This document shows positions 18,355 through 26,814 of a stretch of 64,000 nt of DNA, piece after piece. The stretch comes from Pedobacter sp. W3I1 (lineage in GTDB: Bacteria > Bacteroidota > Bacteroidia > Sphingobacteriales > Sphingobacteriaceae). The stretch lies in the NCBI RefSeq assembly GCF_030816015.1, contig NZ_JAUSXN010000001.1:5394001-5458000 (forward strand), given 5' to 3'. Positions within the stretch are counted from its first letter, which is position 1. The number at the start of each line of letters is the position of its first letter. Both the position numbers and the translations under genes were made by a program. The notes below the pieces were generated by a model. It worked only from the letters and a program-made list of their open reading frames with translations. It had not been told where the DNA came from and searched no databases.

Positions 18355-18517
18355 TAGGTTGATTTTCTTGTAATGGGATTTCGCTCATCACTTCAATATG
18401 TTTTTTGCTTAATTTGAGCAGGTAAACACCCACGATTACAAAAAACACCATAAACATGAGCAGAGAAGTGATGAGGTATATTTCGCCACCGGCTAAATCT
18501 TTAATCTGATTGAACAT
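18335..18517 (-). CDS. ccoQ: CcoQ-like small cbb3 subunit
   Basis: A 60-aa protein with one central transmembrane helix (about residues 15-37) and a charged C-terminal tail ending in EED. Size, topology and position between ccoNO and ccoP match the CcoQ/FixQ stabilising subunit; sequence identity in this family is low, so the call rests on context. Three base pairs separate it from the ccoNO stop, and it overlaps ccoP. Confidence 0.75.
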   Translation of the reverse strand: MFNQIKDLAGGEIYLITSLLMFMVFFVIVGVYLLKLSKKHIEVMSEIPLQENQPNAHEED

Positions 18518-18520
18518 ATT

Positions 18521-20662
18521 TTATTGATTTGAAGGAATGGTTTCTTTATTCGCTTTGATATCGGTCCCCAAACGTTGCAGGTAAGCAATAATGGCTATTA
18601 TTTCTTTGTTGCTTTTAACTTTAATGTTGTTCTGTTTCAGATCGAGTGCAATCTTTTCGGCCTGAACTTTTAAATCATCATTTGCACGTTTATCATAACC
18701 ATCAGGATAAGGAACACCCAATGTTTGCATCGCCCTGATCTTACTTGCAGTTGTTGTAATATCCAGTTTCTGTTCGATGAGCCAGGCATAAGGCGGCATA
18801 ATGCTTCCCGGCGACATTGACGTAGGATCGACCAGGTGGTTGTAGTGCCAGGCATCAGAATATTTCCCGCCTATGCGGTGAAGATCGGGTCCGGTACGTT
18901 TACTTCCCCATAAAAACGGGTGATCATAAACAAACTCTCCGGCTTTGCTGTATTCGCCATATCGCTCGGTTTCTGAACGGAAAGGCCGCACCGTTTGCGA
19001 ATGGCAGTTTACACAGCCCTCTCTGATGTACAGATCTCTCCCCTGAAGTTCGAGCGCTGAATAAGGTTTTACACTGGCAATGGTTGGCACATTAGATTGA
19101 ATGGTAAAAGTGGGCATCATTTCTACCATGCCCCCAATGAGGATGATGATCAACGATAACACCATAAATTTCATCGGTTTGCGTTCTAAAACCCTGTGCC
19201 AGGCTTTATCAGCGGAAGAAGTTTCCACAATTATTTTGGTTAATGGCATGGACTCGGCAGGCTCGTTAGCAAGCAGTTTAGCACCTAGCATGGTTTTGGC
19301 CAGGTTATAAGTCATGGCAATTACCCCTGTTAAATATAGTGCCCCGCCGATTGAACGTAAAACATGCATCGGGATAATCTGTAGTGTGGTGGCTAAGAAA
19401 TTAGGGTACTTTAATAAACCTTCTGGCGTAAACTCTTTCCACATCAGCCCCTGCGTAAAGCCAGCCCAATACATCGGCACGGCATAAAAAAGTATGCCCA
19501 AAGTACCTATCCAGAAATGAAAACCTGCCAGTTTTTTAGAGTATAATTCTGTTTTGTAAATACGGGGAATTAACCAGTACAGCACACCGAATGTTAAAAA
19601 GCCATTCCAGCCCAAAGCGCCAACGTGCACGTGGGCAACAATCCAATCGGTAAAATGGGCTACGCCGTTAATCTGTTTTAAGGACAACAACGGACCTTCG
19701 AAGGTGGCCATACCATAAGCTGTAAGGGCAACCACCATAAATTTAAGGGTTACATCTTCCCTTACCTTATCCCAGGCACCGCGTAAGGTTAACAAACCAT
19801 TGATCATACCACCCCAGCTTGGGGCAATCAACATGATCGAAAAGGCAACGCCTAATGATTGTGCCCAACCAGGCAATGAAGTGTATAATAAATGGTGAGG
19901 CCCTGCCCAGATATAAATAAAAATAAGCGACCAAAAATGCAGAATACTTAACTTATAAGAGTAAACGGGTCTTCCGGCCATCTTTGGCAAGAAATAATAC
20001 ATCATGCCCAGATAAGGCGTAGTTAGAAAAAATGCCACCGCGTTATGTCCATACCACCATTGCACCAATGCATCCTGAACACCAGCATACACGTAATAGC
20101 TTTTCATGAAAGAAATGGGTAATTCGAAAGAGTTTACAATGTGCAATACCGCAATGGTAACGAAAGTGGCAATGTAAAACCAGATGGCCACATATAAATG
20201 GCGTTCTCTTCTTTTAAAAATCGTTCCGAACATGTTAACGCCAAAAACCACCCAGATGATGGTGATGGCAATATCAATCGGCCATTCGAGTTCCGCATAC
20301 TCATGTGAGGTAGTAAAACCCAGGGGAAGTGTGATTACTGCCGATAAAATGATCAGCTGCCAGCCCCAGAAGTGGATTTTGCTCAGCACATCGCTAAACA
20401 TCCGTGCTTTTAACAAACGCTGAAGGGAATAATAAACACCCATAAAAATGGCATTGCCCACAAAGGCAAAAATTACGGCATTGGTGTGCAGCGGCCTGAT
20501 CCGACCAAATGTGGTGTATTGACTGCCTAAGTTCATTGCCGGTTTAAACAGTTGCATGGCTGCAAGCAGGCCAACTGTCATCCCTATAATTCCCCACACC
20601 AGGGTGGCAATACCAAAGTTTCGAACAATCTTGTTATCGTAAGTAAATTTTTCTAACTGCAT
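18521..20662 (-). CDS. ccoNO: Fused CcoN-CcoO cytochrome cbb3 oxidase subunits I and II
   Basis: A 713-aa fusion. Residues 1-~480 are the 12-helix heme-copper subunit I, with candidate heme and CuB ligands in RPLHTNAVIF, WYGHNAVAFF, GPHHLLYTSLPGW and VAHVHVGALGWNG. A linker and one helix (about 497-517) lead to the CcoO monoheme domain, with the heme site CVNCHSQTVRPF and IMPPYAWL carrying the axial Met. N-O fusion is common in Bacteroidota. The enzyme is a high-affinity terminal oxidase for microaerobic respiration. The gene has its own predicted promoter upstream, with the activator site inside ccoS (20695-20760). Confidence 0.95.
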   Translation of the reverse strand: MQLEKFTYDNKIVRNFGIATLVWGIIGMTVGLLAAMQLFKPAMNLGSQYTTFGRIRPLHTNAVIFAFVGNAIFMGVYYSLQRLLKARMFSDVLSKIHFWGWQLIILSAVITLPLGFTTSHEYAELEWPIDIAITIIWVVFGVNMFGTIFKRRERHLYVAIWFYIATFVTIAVLHIVNSFELPISFMKSYYVYAGVQDALVQWWYGHNAVAFFLTTPYLGMMYYFLPKMAGRPVYSYKLSILHFWSLIFIYIWAGPHHLLYTSLPGWAQSLGVAFSIMLIAPSWGGMINGLLTLRGAWDKVREDVTLKFMVVALTAYGMATFEGPLLSLKQINGVAHFTDWIVAHVHVGALGWNGFLTFGVLYWLIPRIYKTELYSKKLAGFHFWIGTLGILFYAVPMYWAGFTQGLMWKEFTPEGLLKYPNFLATTLQIIPMHVLRSIGGALYLTGVIAMTYNLAKTMLGAKLLANEPAESMPLTKIIVETSSADKAWHRVLERKPMKFMVLSLIIILIGGMVEMMPTFTIQSNVPTIASVKPYSALELQGRDLYIREGCVNCHSQTVRPFRSETERYGEYSKAGEFVYDHPFLWGSKRTGPDLHRIGGKYSDAWHYNHLVDPTSMSPGSIMPPYAWLIEQKLDITTTASKIRAMQTLGVPYPDGYDKRANDDLKVQAEKIALDLKQNNIKVKSNKEIIAIIAYLQRLGTDIKANKETIPSNQ

Positions 20663-20694
20663 AATAGAAGCTGAATTTTGTATGTTTTGTACAC

Positions 20695-20760
20695 CAAAGG
20701 TATTCTGCAGTGGGCTGATAAAGTATGACGGCAGTTAGCTGGAAAAGTGATCTTCTTCAC
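20695..20760 (-). promoter_or_regulatory. Predicted Fnr-type activated promoter of ccoNO
   Basis: On the minus strand a -7 element TACCTTTG (20702-20695) lies 33 bp before the ccoNO ATG. The palindromic site GTGAT-CTTC-TTCAC (20747-20760) is centred 58.5 bp from the downstream edge of the -7 element. The same distance is found at 25101-25166, 29898-29963 and 36897-36962. The site is within the last codons of ccoS and is flanked by A and T runs. Confidence 0.6.
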
Positions 20761-20914
20761 TTTTTTCAGCAATAACCTCATCATCGAAGAGCATACGGAT
20801 GCCTGGGGTATGTACATCATCGTTCTGTCCGGTTTTATATGCCCAGAAGAATGCGGCCAGAAAAATGAGTGCCATTAAAACGCTGCAACCCACTAAAAAG
20901 TAAAGGATGTTCAT
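20735..20914 (-). CDS. ccoS: CcoS, cbb3 oxidase maturation protein
   Basis: A 59-aa protein translated from ATG at 20912-20914: MNILYFLVGCSVLMALIFLA begins it, a single N-terminal helix, followed by AAFFWAYKTGQNDD, the conserved region of the CcoS family, and an acidic tail. CcoS is needed for cofactor insertion into cbb3 oxidase. The start overlaps the ccoI stop in an ATGA arrangement (20911-20914). Its 3' end doubles as the activator-binding region for the ccoNO promoter. Confidence 0.85.
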   Translation of the reverse strand: MNILYFLVGCSVLMALIFLAAFFWAYKTGQNDDVHTPGIRMLFDDEVIAEKSEEDHFSS

Positions 20915-23295
20915 ATCAGTTTATTTTTACGGGCAAACCATCTGGTTGCCAGGGTTGTAAAGGAAATAATGGTAACCGTACTAATCGGCATCAGCACTGC
21001 GGCCACCAAAGGATAAAGGGTACCCTGCACGGCAAAATAAATACCAATACAATTATACGCGATGGCTATAGCGAAGCTTGTTTTAATGATCTTCAAGCCG
21101 TCCTTACTTAACTGAATAAAATCTGGCAGAAAATTTAAGGCATTTCCTTTCAGAATGGCATCACAGCCTGGCGTAAAATTGTTGATGTTATCCGTTAATG
21201 CGATTCCAAAATTACTTTGTTTTAAGGCTCCGGCATCGTTTAACCCATCGCCCAACATCATTACTTTATTTCCCTGCTGTTGAAGCTGCAGAACAGCGTC
21301 CAGTTTTTGGAGCGGGCTCTGGCGAAACCTGATGGTTGTATTTTTCGTAAAAATGGTATCCAGCATATAACGGTCTTTATCGGTATCGCCAGATAAAACC
21401 TGTAGTTTGAATTCCGAAAGTTTTAAGATCAACTGCGCCAATCCTGAACGCCATTGCTGTTTAATGTCAAAGCTTCCTTTATAAACATGGTCGATTACAA
21501 TATGCACTCCACTTTCACTAGCAGACTTTACAGCAATGGGTAGCATGGATAAATGCCCTGCATAAATGCTGTGGTTGTTTATGCTGGCAGTCAAACCTTT
21601 TCCTACCACTTCTTTATAATCGCTTAGCGAATAAAACCGGTCAACATTTAAAGCTTTTAAGATATGCCTGCTTAAGGGATGGATAGAGTTTCGCAGCAAC
21701 GAGGCCACAATAATTTTTTCTTCGCTTGTTAAAGATCCGTTAAAACCAATTTCGGCATTTTCGTTACTGGTTAACGTACCTGTTTTATCGAAAATCAGGG
21801 TATCGCATTTGGCAAGTTCTTCAACAGCATCTGTATTTTTTACATAAAAACCCTTTTTATCAAAAACAGATAAAATAGCAGATAAGGTAAAAGGGGTACT
21901 TAAAGCCAGTACGCATGGACAGGCCACAATAATTACAGCTGTAAATGCCGACCAGGCTTTGTGGCTGTCGTTTTGGAGCAGCCAATACGCGGTAGCTGCA
22001 AATGCGATCAGGAAAACACCAAGGCTGAAGTATTTGGCTACGGTATCGTTAAAATTCTGTTTATCAGTATTGTTTTTATAGTTATCGTTGTTCCATAAAC
22101 CGGTTAAATAACTCTGCGAAACAGGTTTAATTACTTCAAGTTCTATGGCCTCGCTGGTTTGTCTGCCACCGGCATAAATAATCTCACCCAAAACTTTGTG
22201 TACGGGTTCTGATTCGCCTGTAACAAAACTCATGTCCATCCAGGCCTCACCTTTCATCAGAATGGCATCAGCCGGAACCAGCTCCCCGTTCCTGATCCAC
22301 AACCTATCGCCGATCTTGATTTCGTTTATAGCAACTGGTTTTTCTTTACCGTTCTGCAATGTAGTTACTGCAATTGGGAAGTAGGAACGGTAATCGCGAT
22401 CAAAAGAAATGTGATGATAGGTGCGTTGTTTGAGCCATTTGCCCATTAAAAGCAAAAACACCAACCCGGTTAGGGTATCAGCAAAACCTGGGCCTGTGCC
22501 AAAAACAACTTCAAAAGCTGTACGCAGGAAAAGCACTGCAATTATCAGTGCCAAAGGGGTATCGAGGTTAATATGCCTGTGTTTAAGACTTGTTATTGCT
22601 GAGGTAAAATAATCGCGGCCACAATAAAAAGCCGCAGGAATAGAGAAAGCAAGGTTTAGCCAGCCAAACAACGATTGAAATTGTTTTTCAAAGCCCGAAA
22701 GGCCAAAATATTCCGGAAAACTAAAAAGCATGACATTGCCCATTAAAAATCCGGCAACGGCTATTTTTAAAACCAAAGCTTTATCTACAGAAATGCTATG
22801 TTCCTTTATTACATCCTGAAGACTGATCAAAGGCTCGTAACCAATCTGATTTAAAGTTTCTACCAGTTGCCTTAACGAAATTTCGTCGTGATTGAAACTT
22901 ATGGTAACCTGTTTTTTAAGAAAATCGATCCGGGAGCTGAATATAGCGGGGTTGATTTTATAAAGGTGTTCTAACAGCCAGATGCATGAACTGCAGTGGA
23001 TGGCCGGGATATAAAAAGTAATAATGCCCGAGCTTTCGTGCTTGTAATCGAGCAGTTGGTCAATGATTTTAGGTTCGTCGAGATATGCTAAATGATGCTC
23101 ATTTTTAAACTGCCTGCCCGGATTATTGTTGTACACATAATAATTGCATAGGTTGTTCTCTGAAAGGATCTTGAAAACAGCCATACAACCCGCGCAGCAA
23201 AAATCTTTACCTGCTGTCTGGTATTTTACCTTAGGCAAATCTTCGCCACAGTGATAACAGACAACTTTGGTCGCAGTTTTATTTTGATCTTCCAT
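20911..23295 (-). CDS. ccoI: CcoI/FixI copper-translocating P1B-type ATPase
   Basis: A 794-aa protein of CcoI length. The N-terminus has a CYHCGE...CCAGC metal-binding module (about residues 14-40), then a heavy-metal-associated domain with IHCSSCIW (about 98-105). Transport helices include the CPC motif (VACPCVLALSTP). The catalytic parts are DKTGTLTSNE (phosphorylated Asp) and MLGDGLNDAGALKQ (hinge). CcoI exports Cu(I) across the inner membrane for assembly of the heme-copper centre. It starts 12 bp after the hemN stop and overlaps ccoS by 4 bp, so all three are one transcript. Confidence 0.95.
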   Translation of the reverse strand: MEDQNKTATKVVCYHCGEDLPKVKYQTAGKDFCCAGCMAVFKILSENNLCNYYVYNNNPGRQFKNEHHLAYLDEPKIIDQLLDYKHESSGIITFYIPAIHCSSCIWLLEHLYKINPAIFSSRIDFLKKQVTISFNHDEISLRQLVETLNQIGYEPLISLQDVIKEHSISVDKALVLKIAVAGFLMGNVMLFSFPEYFGLSGFEKQFQSLFGWLNLAFSIPAAFYCGRDYFTSAITSLKHRHINLDTPLALIIAVLFLRTAFEVVFGTGPGFADTLTGLVFLLLMGKWLKQRTYHHISFDRDYRSYFPIAVTTLQNGKEKPVAINEIKIGDRLWIRNGELVPADAILMKGEAWMDMSFVTGESEPVHKVLGEIIYAGGRQTSEAIELEVIKPVSQSYLTGLWNNDNYKNNTDKQNFNDTVAKYFSLGVFLIAFAATAYWLLQNDSHKAWSAFTAVIIVACPCVLALSTPFTLSAILSVFDKKGFYVKNTDAVEELAKCDTLIFDKTGTLTSNENAEIGFNGSLTSEEKIIVASLLRNSIHPLSRHILKALNVDRFYSLSDYKEVVGKGLTASINNHSIYAGHLSMLPIAVKSASESGVHIVIDHVYKGSFDIKQQWRSGLAQLILKLSEFKLQVLSGDTDKDRYMLDTIFTKNTTIRFRQSPLQKLDAVLQLQQQGNKVMMLGDGLNDAGALKQSNFGIALTDNINNFTPGCDAILKGNALNFLPDFIQLSKDGLKIIKTSFAIAIAYNCIGIYFAVQGTLYPLVAAVLMPISTVTIISFTTLATRWFARKNKLI

Positions 23296-23307
23296 GTTAA
23301 CCCCTAC

Positions 23308-24654
23308 TTAAATTGATGAACTGAATAATTGGGTTTTGGGCTGTTTAAGCCAAAGTTTTTCATCGAATGCCATACAAATATTTCTGAGGAAAGATTTTCC
23401 TCTTGTGGTAATCCTGATTTCTTTTTCCGTTACCCAGATCAGCTTATCGCGTAATAAGGGTAACAGCCTGCCATATACTTGTTCTGGAATACCTTCATTG
23501 TACATTGTATTTTCCCTGCACATGATGTTAAGGATATGTTTTCTTACCTCAAGATCTTCGCCTGTAAGGAGATGCCCTTTTTCTACCGGAAGTATACCTT
23601 GTTCAATTTTATCGAGATAAGCTTCCACCGTTTTGGGGTTTTGTGCAAAAGCTGTCCAGCTATCGCTGATGGAAGAAACACCCAATCCGATAAGCAAATG
23701 GGTATGCTGATTGGTGTAGCCCATAAAATTACGGTGCAGTCTCTGTTCGGTTATTGCCTTAAACAAAGAATCGCTTTTTAATGCGAAATGATCCATGCCC
23801 ACATCTTTATAGCCTGCTCCATCAAGTAACTGCCTGCCCAATTGGTAAAGCGCAAACTTTTCATCGCCAGTAGGGATATCTTTTTCGGTATAATGTCTTT
23901 GGCCAGGCTTTAACCATGGCACATGGGCGTAACTGTAAAAAGCAATCCGGTCGGGCTGCAGCGCAATTACCTCTTTTATGGTAGCTGATAAGCCAGATAT
24001 TGTTTGTCCTGGGAGACCATAAATCAGATCAAAATTAACTGAGGTATAGCCAATTTCCCTTGCTTTTTCGGTAACCAGTGCAACCTGTTCAGGCGTTTGG
24101 AACCGGTTAATTAAAAACTGAACTTTAGGATCAAAATCCTGGATGCCCAGACTTAATCTTTTAAAACCGAGACTGTACAGCGTAGTTAAGTGTTCACTGG
24201 TAGTATTGGCTGGATGTGCCTCAAAAGAAAATTCTGCATCAGGAGCCAAAGTTGAATTTTGCAGAATGCCATTGATCAGTAAGCCCAGGTTTTCGGCGCT
24301 GAAAAAAGTAGGTGTCCCGCCACCGAGATGCAGCTCTTTTAGTTTCGGTTTTTCACCTAAAGCTTTCACATACATTCCCCATTCAGAAAGAACTGCCAGG
24401 ACATAGGGTATCTCTACAGCATGATTTTTGGTAATGCGGGTATTGCAACCACAATAGGTGCACAAACTTTCGCAGAATGGAAGGTGAATGTATAAACTTA
24501 TCCCCTCTTTTTTATAGGTTGCATAGCTTTTAGTTACTGTACTTAACCAATCCTTTCCATTAAAGTTCTCATTGTCCCAATATGGAACGGTTGGGTAACT
24601 GGTATACCTTGGAGCGGCAACATTATACTTTTTCAGTAGCGCTGATGTATCCAT
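23308..24654 (-). CDS. hemN: Oxygen-independent coproporphyrinogen III oxidase
   Basis: A 448-aa radical-SAM enzyme. The 4Fe-4S motif is HLPFCESLCTYCGC (about residues 57-70; CxxxCxxC plus the extra Cys typical of HemN), followed by LHLGGGTPTFFS and NFDLIYGLPGQT. The C-terminal HemN domain includes GYTNQHTHLLIGLGVSSIS. It makes protoporphyrinogen IX without oxygen and so supplies heme under microaerobic conditions. It shares one base with the preceding small gene (TAATG) and precedes ccoI, so heme synthesis and oxidase maturation are co-expressed. Confidence 0.95.
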   Translation of the reverse strand: MDTSALLKKYNVAAPRYTSYPTVPYWDNENFNGKDWLSTVTKSYATYKKEGISLYIHLPFCESLCTYCGCNTRITKNHAVEIPYVLAVLSEWGMYVKALGEKPKLKELHLGGGTPTFFSAENLGLLINGILQNSTLAPDAEFSFEAHPANTTSEHLTTLYSLGFKRLSLGIQDFDPKVQFLINRFQTPEQVALVTEKAREIGYTSVNFDLIYGLPGQTISGLSATIKEVIALQPDRIAFYSYAHVPWLKPGQRHYTEKDIPTGDEKFALYQLGRQLLDGAGYKDVGMDHFALKSDSLFKAITEQRLHRNFMGYTNQHTHLLIGLGVSSISDSWTAFAQNPKTVEAYLDKIEQGILPVEKGHLLTGEDLEVRKHILNIMCRENTMYNEGIPEQVYGRLLPLLRDKLIWVTEKEIRITTRGKSFLRNICMAFDEKLWLKQPKTQLFSSSI

Positions 24655-25082
24655 TATTTCGAAGTTTTAACGGTTGCACATTCGTTCTGACAGCAGCAGG
24701 ATTTGCCTACGCATTTACCAGCAGCCCATTGATCGAGGTTTTTGATTACCTGTTCCATCCGTAATTTAGCGTCCATATCGACGGCTGCCAAAGGAACATT
24801 TGCTACCTTTATTCCGGCAGCACCAGCGGCTTTTAAGTCAAGATGATCGGTCTCAGATGACGAGGTGGCAATATATTTTATACCCAATGCTGTTAGGCCT
24901 ACAATCATGGCTTCACTCAGCTCATCATTATTAAAAACCAATAATGCCTCTTTTCCTGCTGCAAATGAAAGTGTACCGGCGGTTAAGCTGTTCGCAATTA
25001 TAGTAATGTCGTGTTTTTTATAATTGGCCAGTACCAACCATTCCTTTTCATCGGGTTTGATGTTGTAAGCTATAGCTTTCAT
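24654..25082 (-). CDS. Stand-alone D-lactate-dehydrogenase-like catalytic half with cysteine-rich tail
   Basis: A 142-aa protein that matches only the N-terminal substrate-domain lobe of D-isomer 2-hydroxyacid dehydrogenases. LLVFNNDELSEAMIVGLTAL, GIKYIATSS and HLDLKAAGAAGIKVANVP follow the LdhA pattern. The NAD-binding domain is absent, and the substrate Arg of the LdhA 'ALR' motif is replaced (IATSSS). After ~115 residues it ends in GKCVGKSCCCQNEC, five Cys in 13 residues, suggesting metal or thiol chemistry. It is the first gene of the hemN-cco transcript, linked to hemN by a one-base overlap. It is unlikely to be a dehydrogenase; a role linked to metal or redox sensing is conjecture. Confidence 0.7.
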   Translation of the reverse strand: MKAIAYNIKPDEKEWLVLANYKKHDITIIANSLTAGTLSFAAGKEALLVFNNDELSEAMIVGLTALGIKYIATSSSETDHLDLKAAGAAGIKVANVPLAAVDMDAKLRMEQVIKNLDQWAAGKCVGKSCCCQNECATVKTSK

Positions 25083-25100
25083 ATACAGAGTTTATGGATA

Positions 25101-25166
25101 CAAAACTATAGTGGAAGTGAGCGGCAACAGGTGAGGATGCTTAGAGAAAAAAGTGATTTTTGTTAC
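25101..25166 (-). promoter_or_regulatory. Predicted Fnr-type activated promoter of the hemN-cco operon
   Basis: On the minus strand the -7 element TAGTTTTG (25108-25101) precedes the first gene by 18 bp. A palindrome, on the plus strand GTGAT-TTTT-GTTAC (25153-25166), is centred at 25159.5, 58.5 bp from the edge of the -7 element. The architecture is identical at three other promoters in the window. Confidence 0.6.
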
Positions 25167-25189
25167 ATTTCTTAGTTTAGCGCTTGGAG

Positions 25190-25740
25190 TAGGGCGCTTG
25201 GAGTCGATTAACTGATTTAAATAATTAATTTTTGAGTTTGGAGCTTAGGGCTCAGGGCATAGCGTTGAATAACCGATTTAACAATTTACTGATGAATCAT
25301 CCCGGCAATAAATATGAACTTATTGACTAATTTTTATAATATGATCGTCATTCTCACGCAGGTGGGAATCCTAAAGCATTAAGATTATCTTCGATGAGCA
25401 CTTCGTGGTTCCAAATCAATTACCAATGACAGACTTCAACAGAGTGGTCGTCTTTCCCGCGCAGGCGGGAATCTTAAAGCGCTTGCATTACGATTCCCAA
25501 TCAAGTTGGGAATGACGAACCGCCAAAATCTGTCATCAATACTCCGATGTACTTGAAAAATTCTAGCCTCTACCAATGACAGATTCTAAAATTGGCGTCA
25601 TCTCGACCGAAGCAAATGCGGAGTGGAGAGATCTTTGGACTATGTCTTATATCCCGTTGAACTTATTTCAGCATTTATAGATTAAAGATTCTTCACTGCG
25701 TTCAGAATGACAGGTTTTATAAACGATCATCATCACGAAC
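25190..25740. repeat. Mosaic of dispersed palindromic repeats between the cco cluster and its regulators
   Basis: No gene is seen in 25167-25758. Two near-identical CGCTTGGAGT units start it. Units with ends GTCATTCTCACGCAGG (25348) and GTCTTTCCCGCGCAGG ... AAGTTGGGAATGACG (25447-25517) belong to the family also at 469-543. From 25571 to 25645 the sequence is an almost exact inverted copy of 37572-37647 (about one mismatch in 73 bp) carrying the CATCTCGACCGAAG repeat. The segment 25373-25434 also has an inverted counterpart near 37640-37700. Confidence 0.65.
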
Positions 25741-25758
25741 TATTGACTAGCGAACAAA

Positions 25759-26790
25759 TTACTGTTTAATATTTCTGAGTTTTTCGATCGAGAGAATATT
25801 TATGGCATTGCCTGTTTTATCAATCAGTTTTTCATCTTTAAAATCAGCGAGCATTCTGCTTACCGTTTCGCTGGCCGTACCTACTAATGCAGCAAGATCA
25901 TCACGCGAAATCCGGATCGTACAACTATCTGAAATACCATCACCAAATTTTGTTGCAACCTGCAATAATGCCTCTGCTACACGTTTTCGTACCGAAGAAT
26001 AGGCGAGTTGAAGCATCTGCTTTCCTTTATCACGCACATTTCCAGATAATAAACCGATAAAAGTTTTAGATACGGCCTGATGGTTGAGCAGGTATTCCAT
26101 AAAATCTGCCTTAGGAATCTGGATAATGTCCGATTCTATTAAAGTTGCCGCATTGTCTGTGTATACTTCGCCATTGCATAAACTTTCATATCCAAAAAAA
26201 TCACCATCATGATACAGGCTCGACGAAAGTTCCCTGCCATCCTTAAAACGTTTGTAGGTTTTTACCTGTCCCTTAACTACATAATAAAGATGGGTCGGTT
26301 CATCCCCTTCCACATAAATAATTTGTTTGTTGGCAATTGGCCTTGATTTGCCCCTTTTACGAAGTTCCTCCATCACCGTTTCGCTATTGCCCGTAGCTGA
26401 ATTAAAGCTAGCCGATTGCTGTTTTTTCTTAAACCTGCTTTCTATGGCCTTAAAGAGCTCAATGTCATCAAATGGTTTAGTGAGGTAATCATCTGCGCCC
26501 ATTTCCATACCTTTCCTCATGTCTGCCCGCTCTGTTTTTGCGGTAATGAAAATAAAAGGAATGTTTGCCGTTTTCTGGTTTTTGTTAAGCAGGTACAGCA
26601 CCCCATAACCATCCAGTTCCGGCATCATGATATCGCAAAGTATTACATCGGGTAAATGACTCAGGGCCATTTCTACACCTAACTTACCATGTTTAGCAGT
26701 AAAAGTTTCATAACCGGCCAAATCGAGCACTTCGGCCGTACTTTCCCTGATATCATCATTATCTTCAATAATCAAAACTTTCTTGTTCAT
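25759..26790 (-). CDS. Response regulator fused to a Crp/Fnr transcription factor
   Basis: A 343-aa fusion. Residues 1-120 are a complete receiver: acidic pocket E9/D10, phospho-acceptor D53 in ILCDIMMPELDG, T83 and K105 in LTKPFDD. Residues ~140-265 are a cyclic-nucleotide-binding-type domain (YYVVKGQVKTYKRF, DGDFFGYESL) without the Fnr iron-sulfur cysteines. Residues ~270-343 are a Crp winged helix; its recognition helix ASETVSRML has the E-x-x-S-R pattern that in Fnr reads TTGAT half sites. It therefore combines the jobs of FixJ and FixK. It lies 24 bp after the FixL-like kinase in one operon and is the likely activator of the shared promoters described at 20.7, 25.1, 29.9 and 36.9 kb. Confidence 0.88.
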   Translation of the reverse strand: MNKKVLIIEDNDDIRESTAEVLDLAGYETFTAKHGKLGVEMALSHLPDVILCDIMMPELDGYGVLYLLNKNQKTANIPFIFITAKTERADMRKGMEMGADDYLTKPFDDIELFKAIESRFKKKQQSASFNSATGNSETVMEELRKRGKSRPIANKQIIYVEGDEPTHLYYVVKGQVKTYKRFKDGRELSSSLYHDGDFFGYESLCNGEVYTDNAATLIESDIIQIPKADFMEYLLNHQAVSKTFIGLLSGNVRDKGKQMLQLAYSSVRKRVAEALLQVATKFGDGISDSCTIRISRDDLAALVGTASETVSRMLADFKDEKLIDKTGNAINILSIEKLRNIKQ

Positions 26791-26814
26791 GGGAATGGAT
26801 ATTAAACTGTAAAA

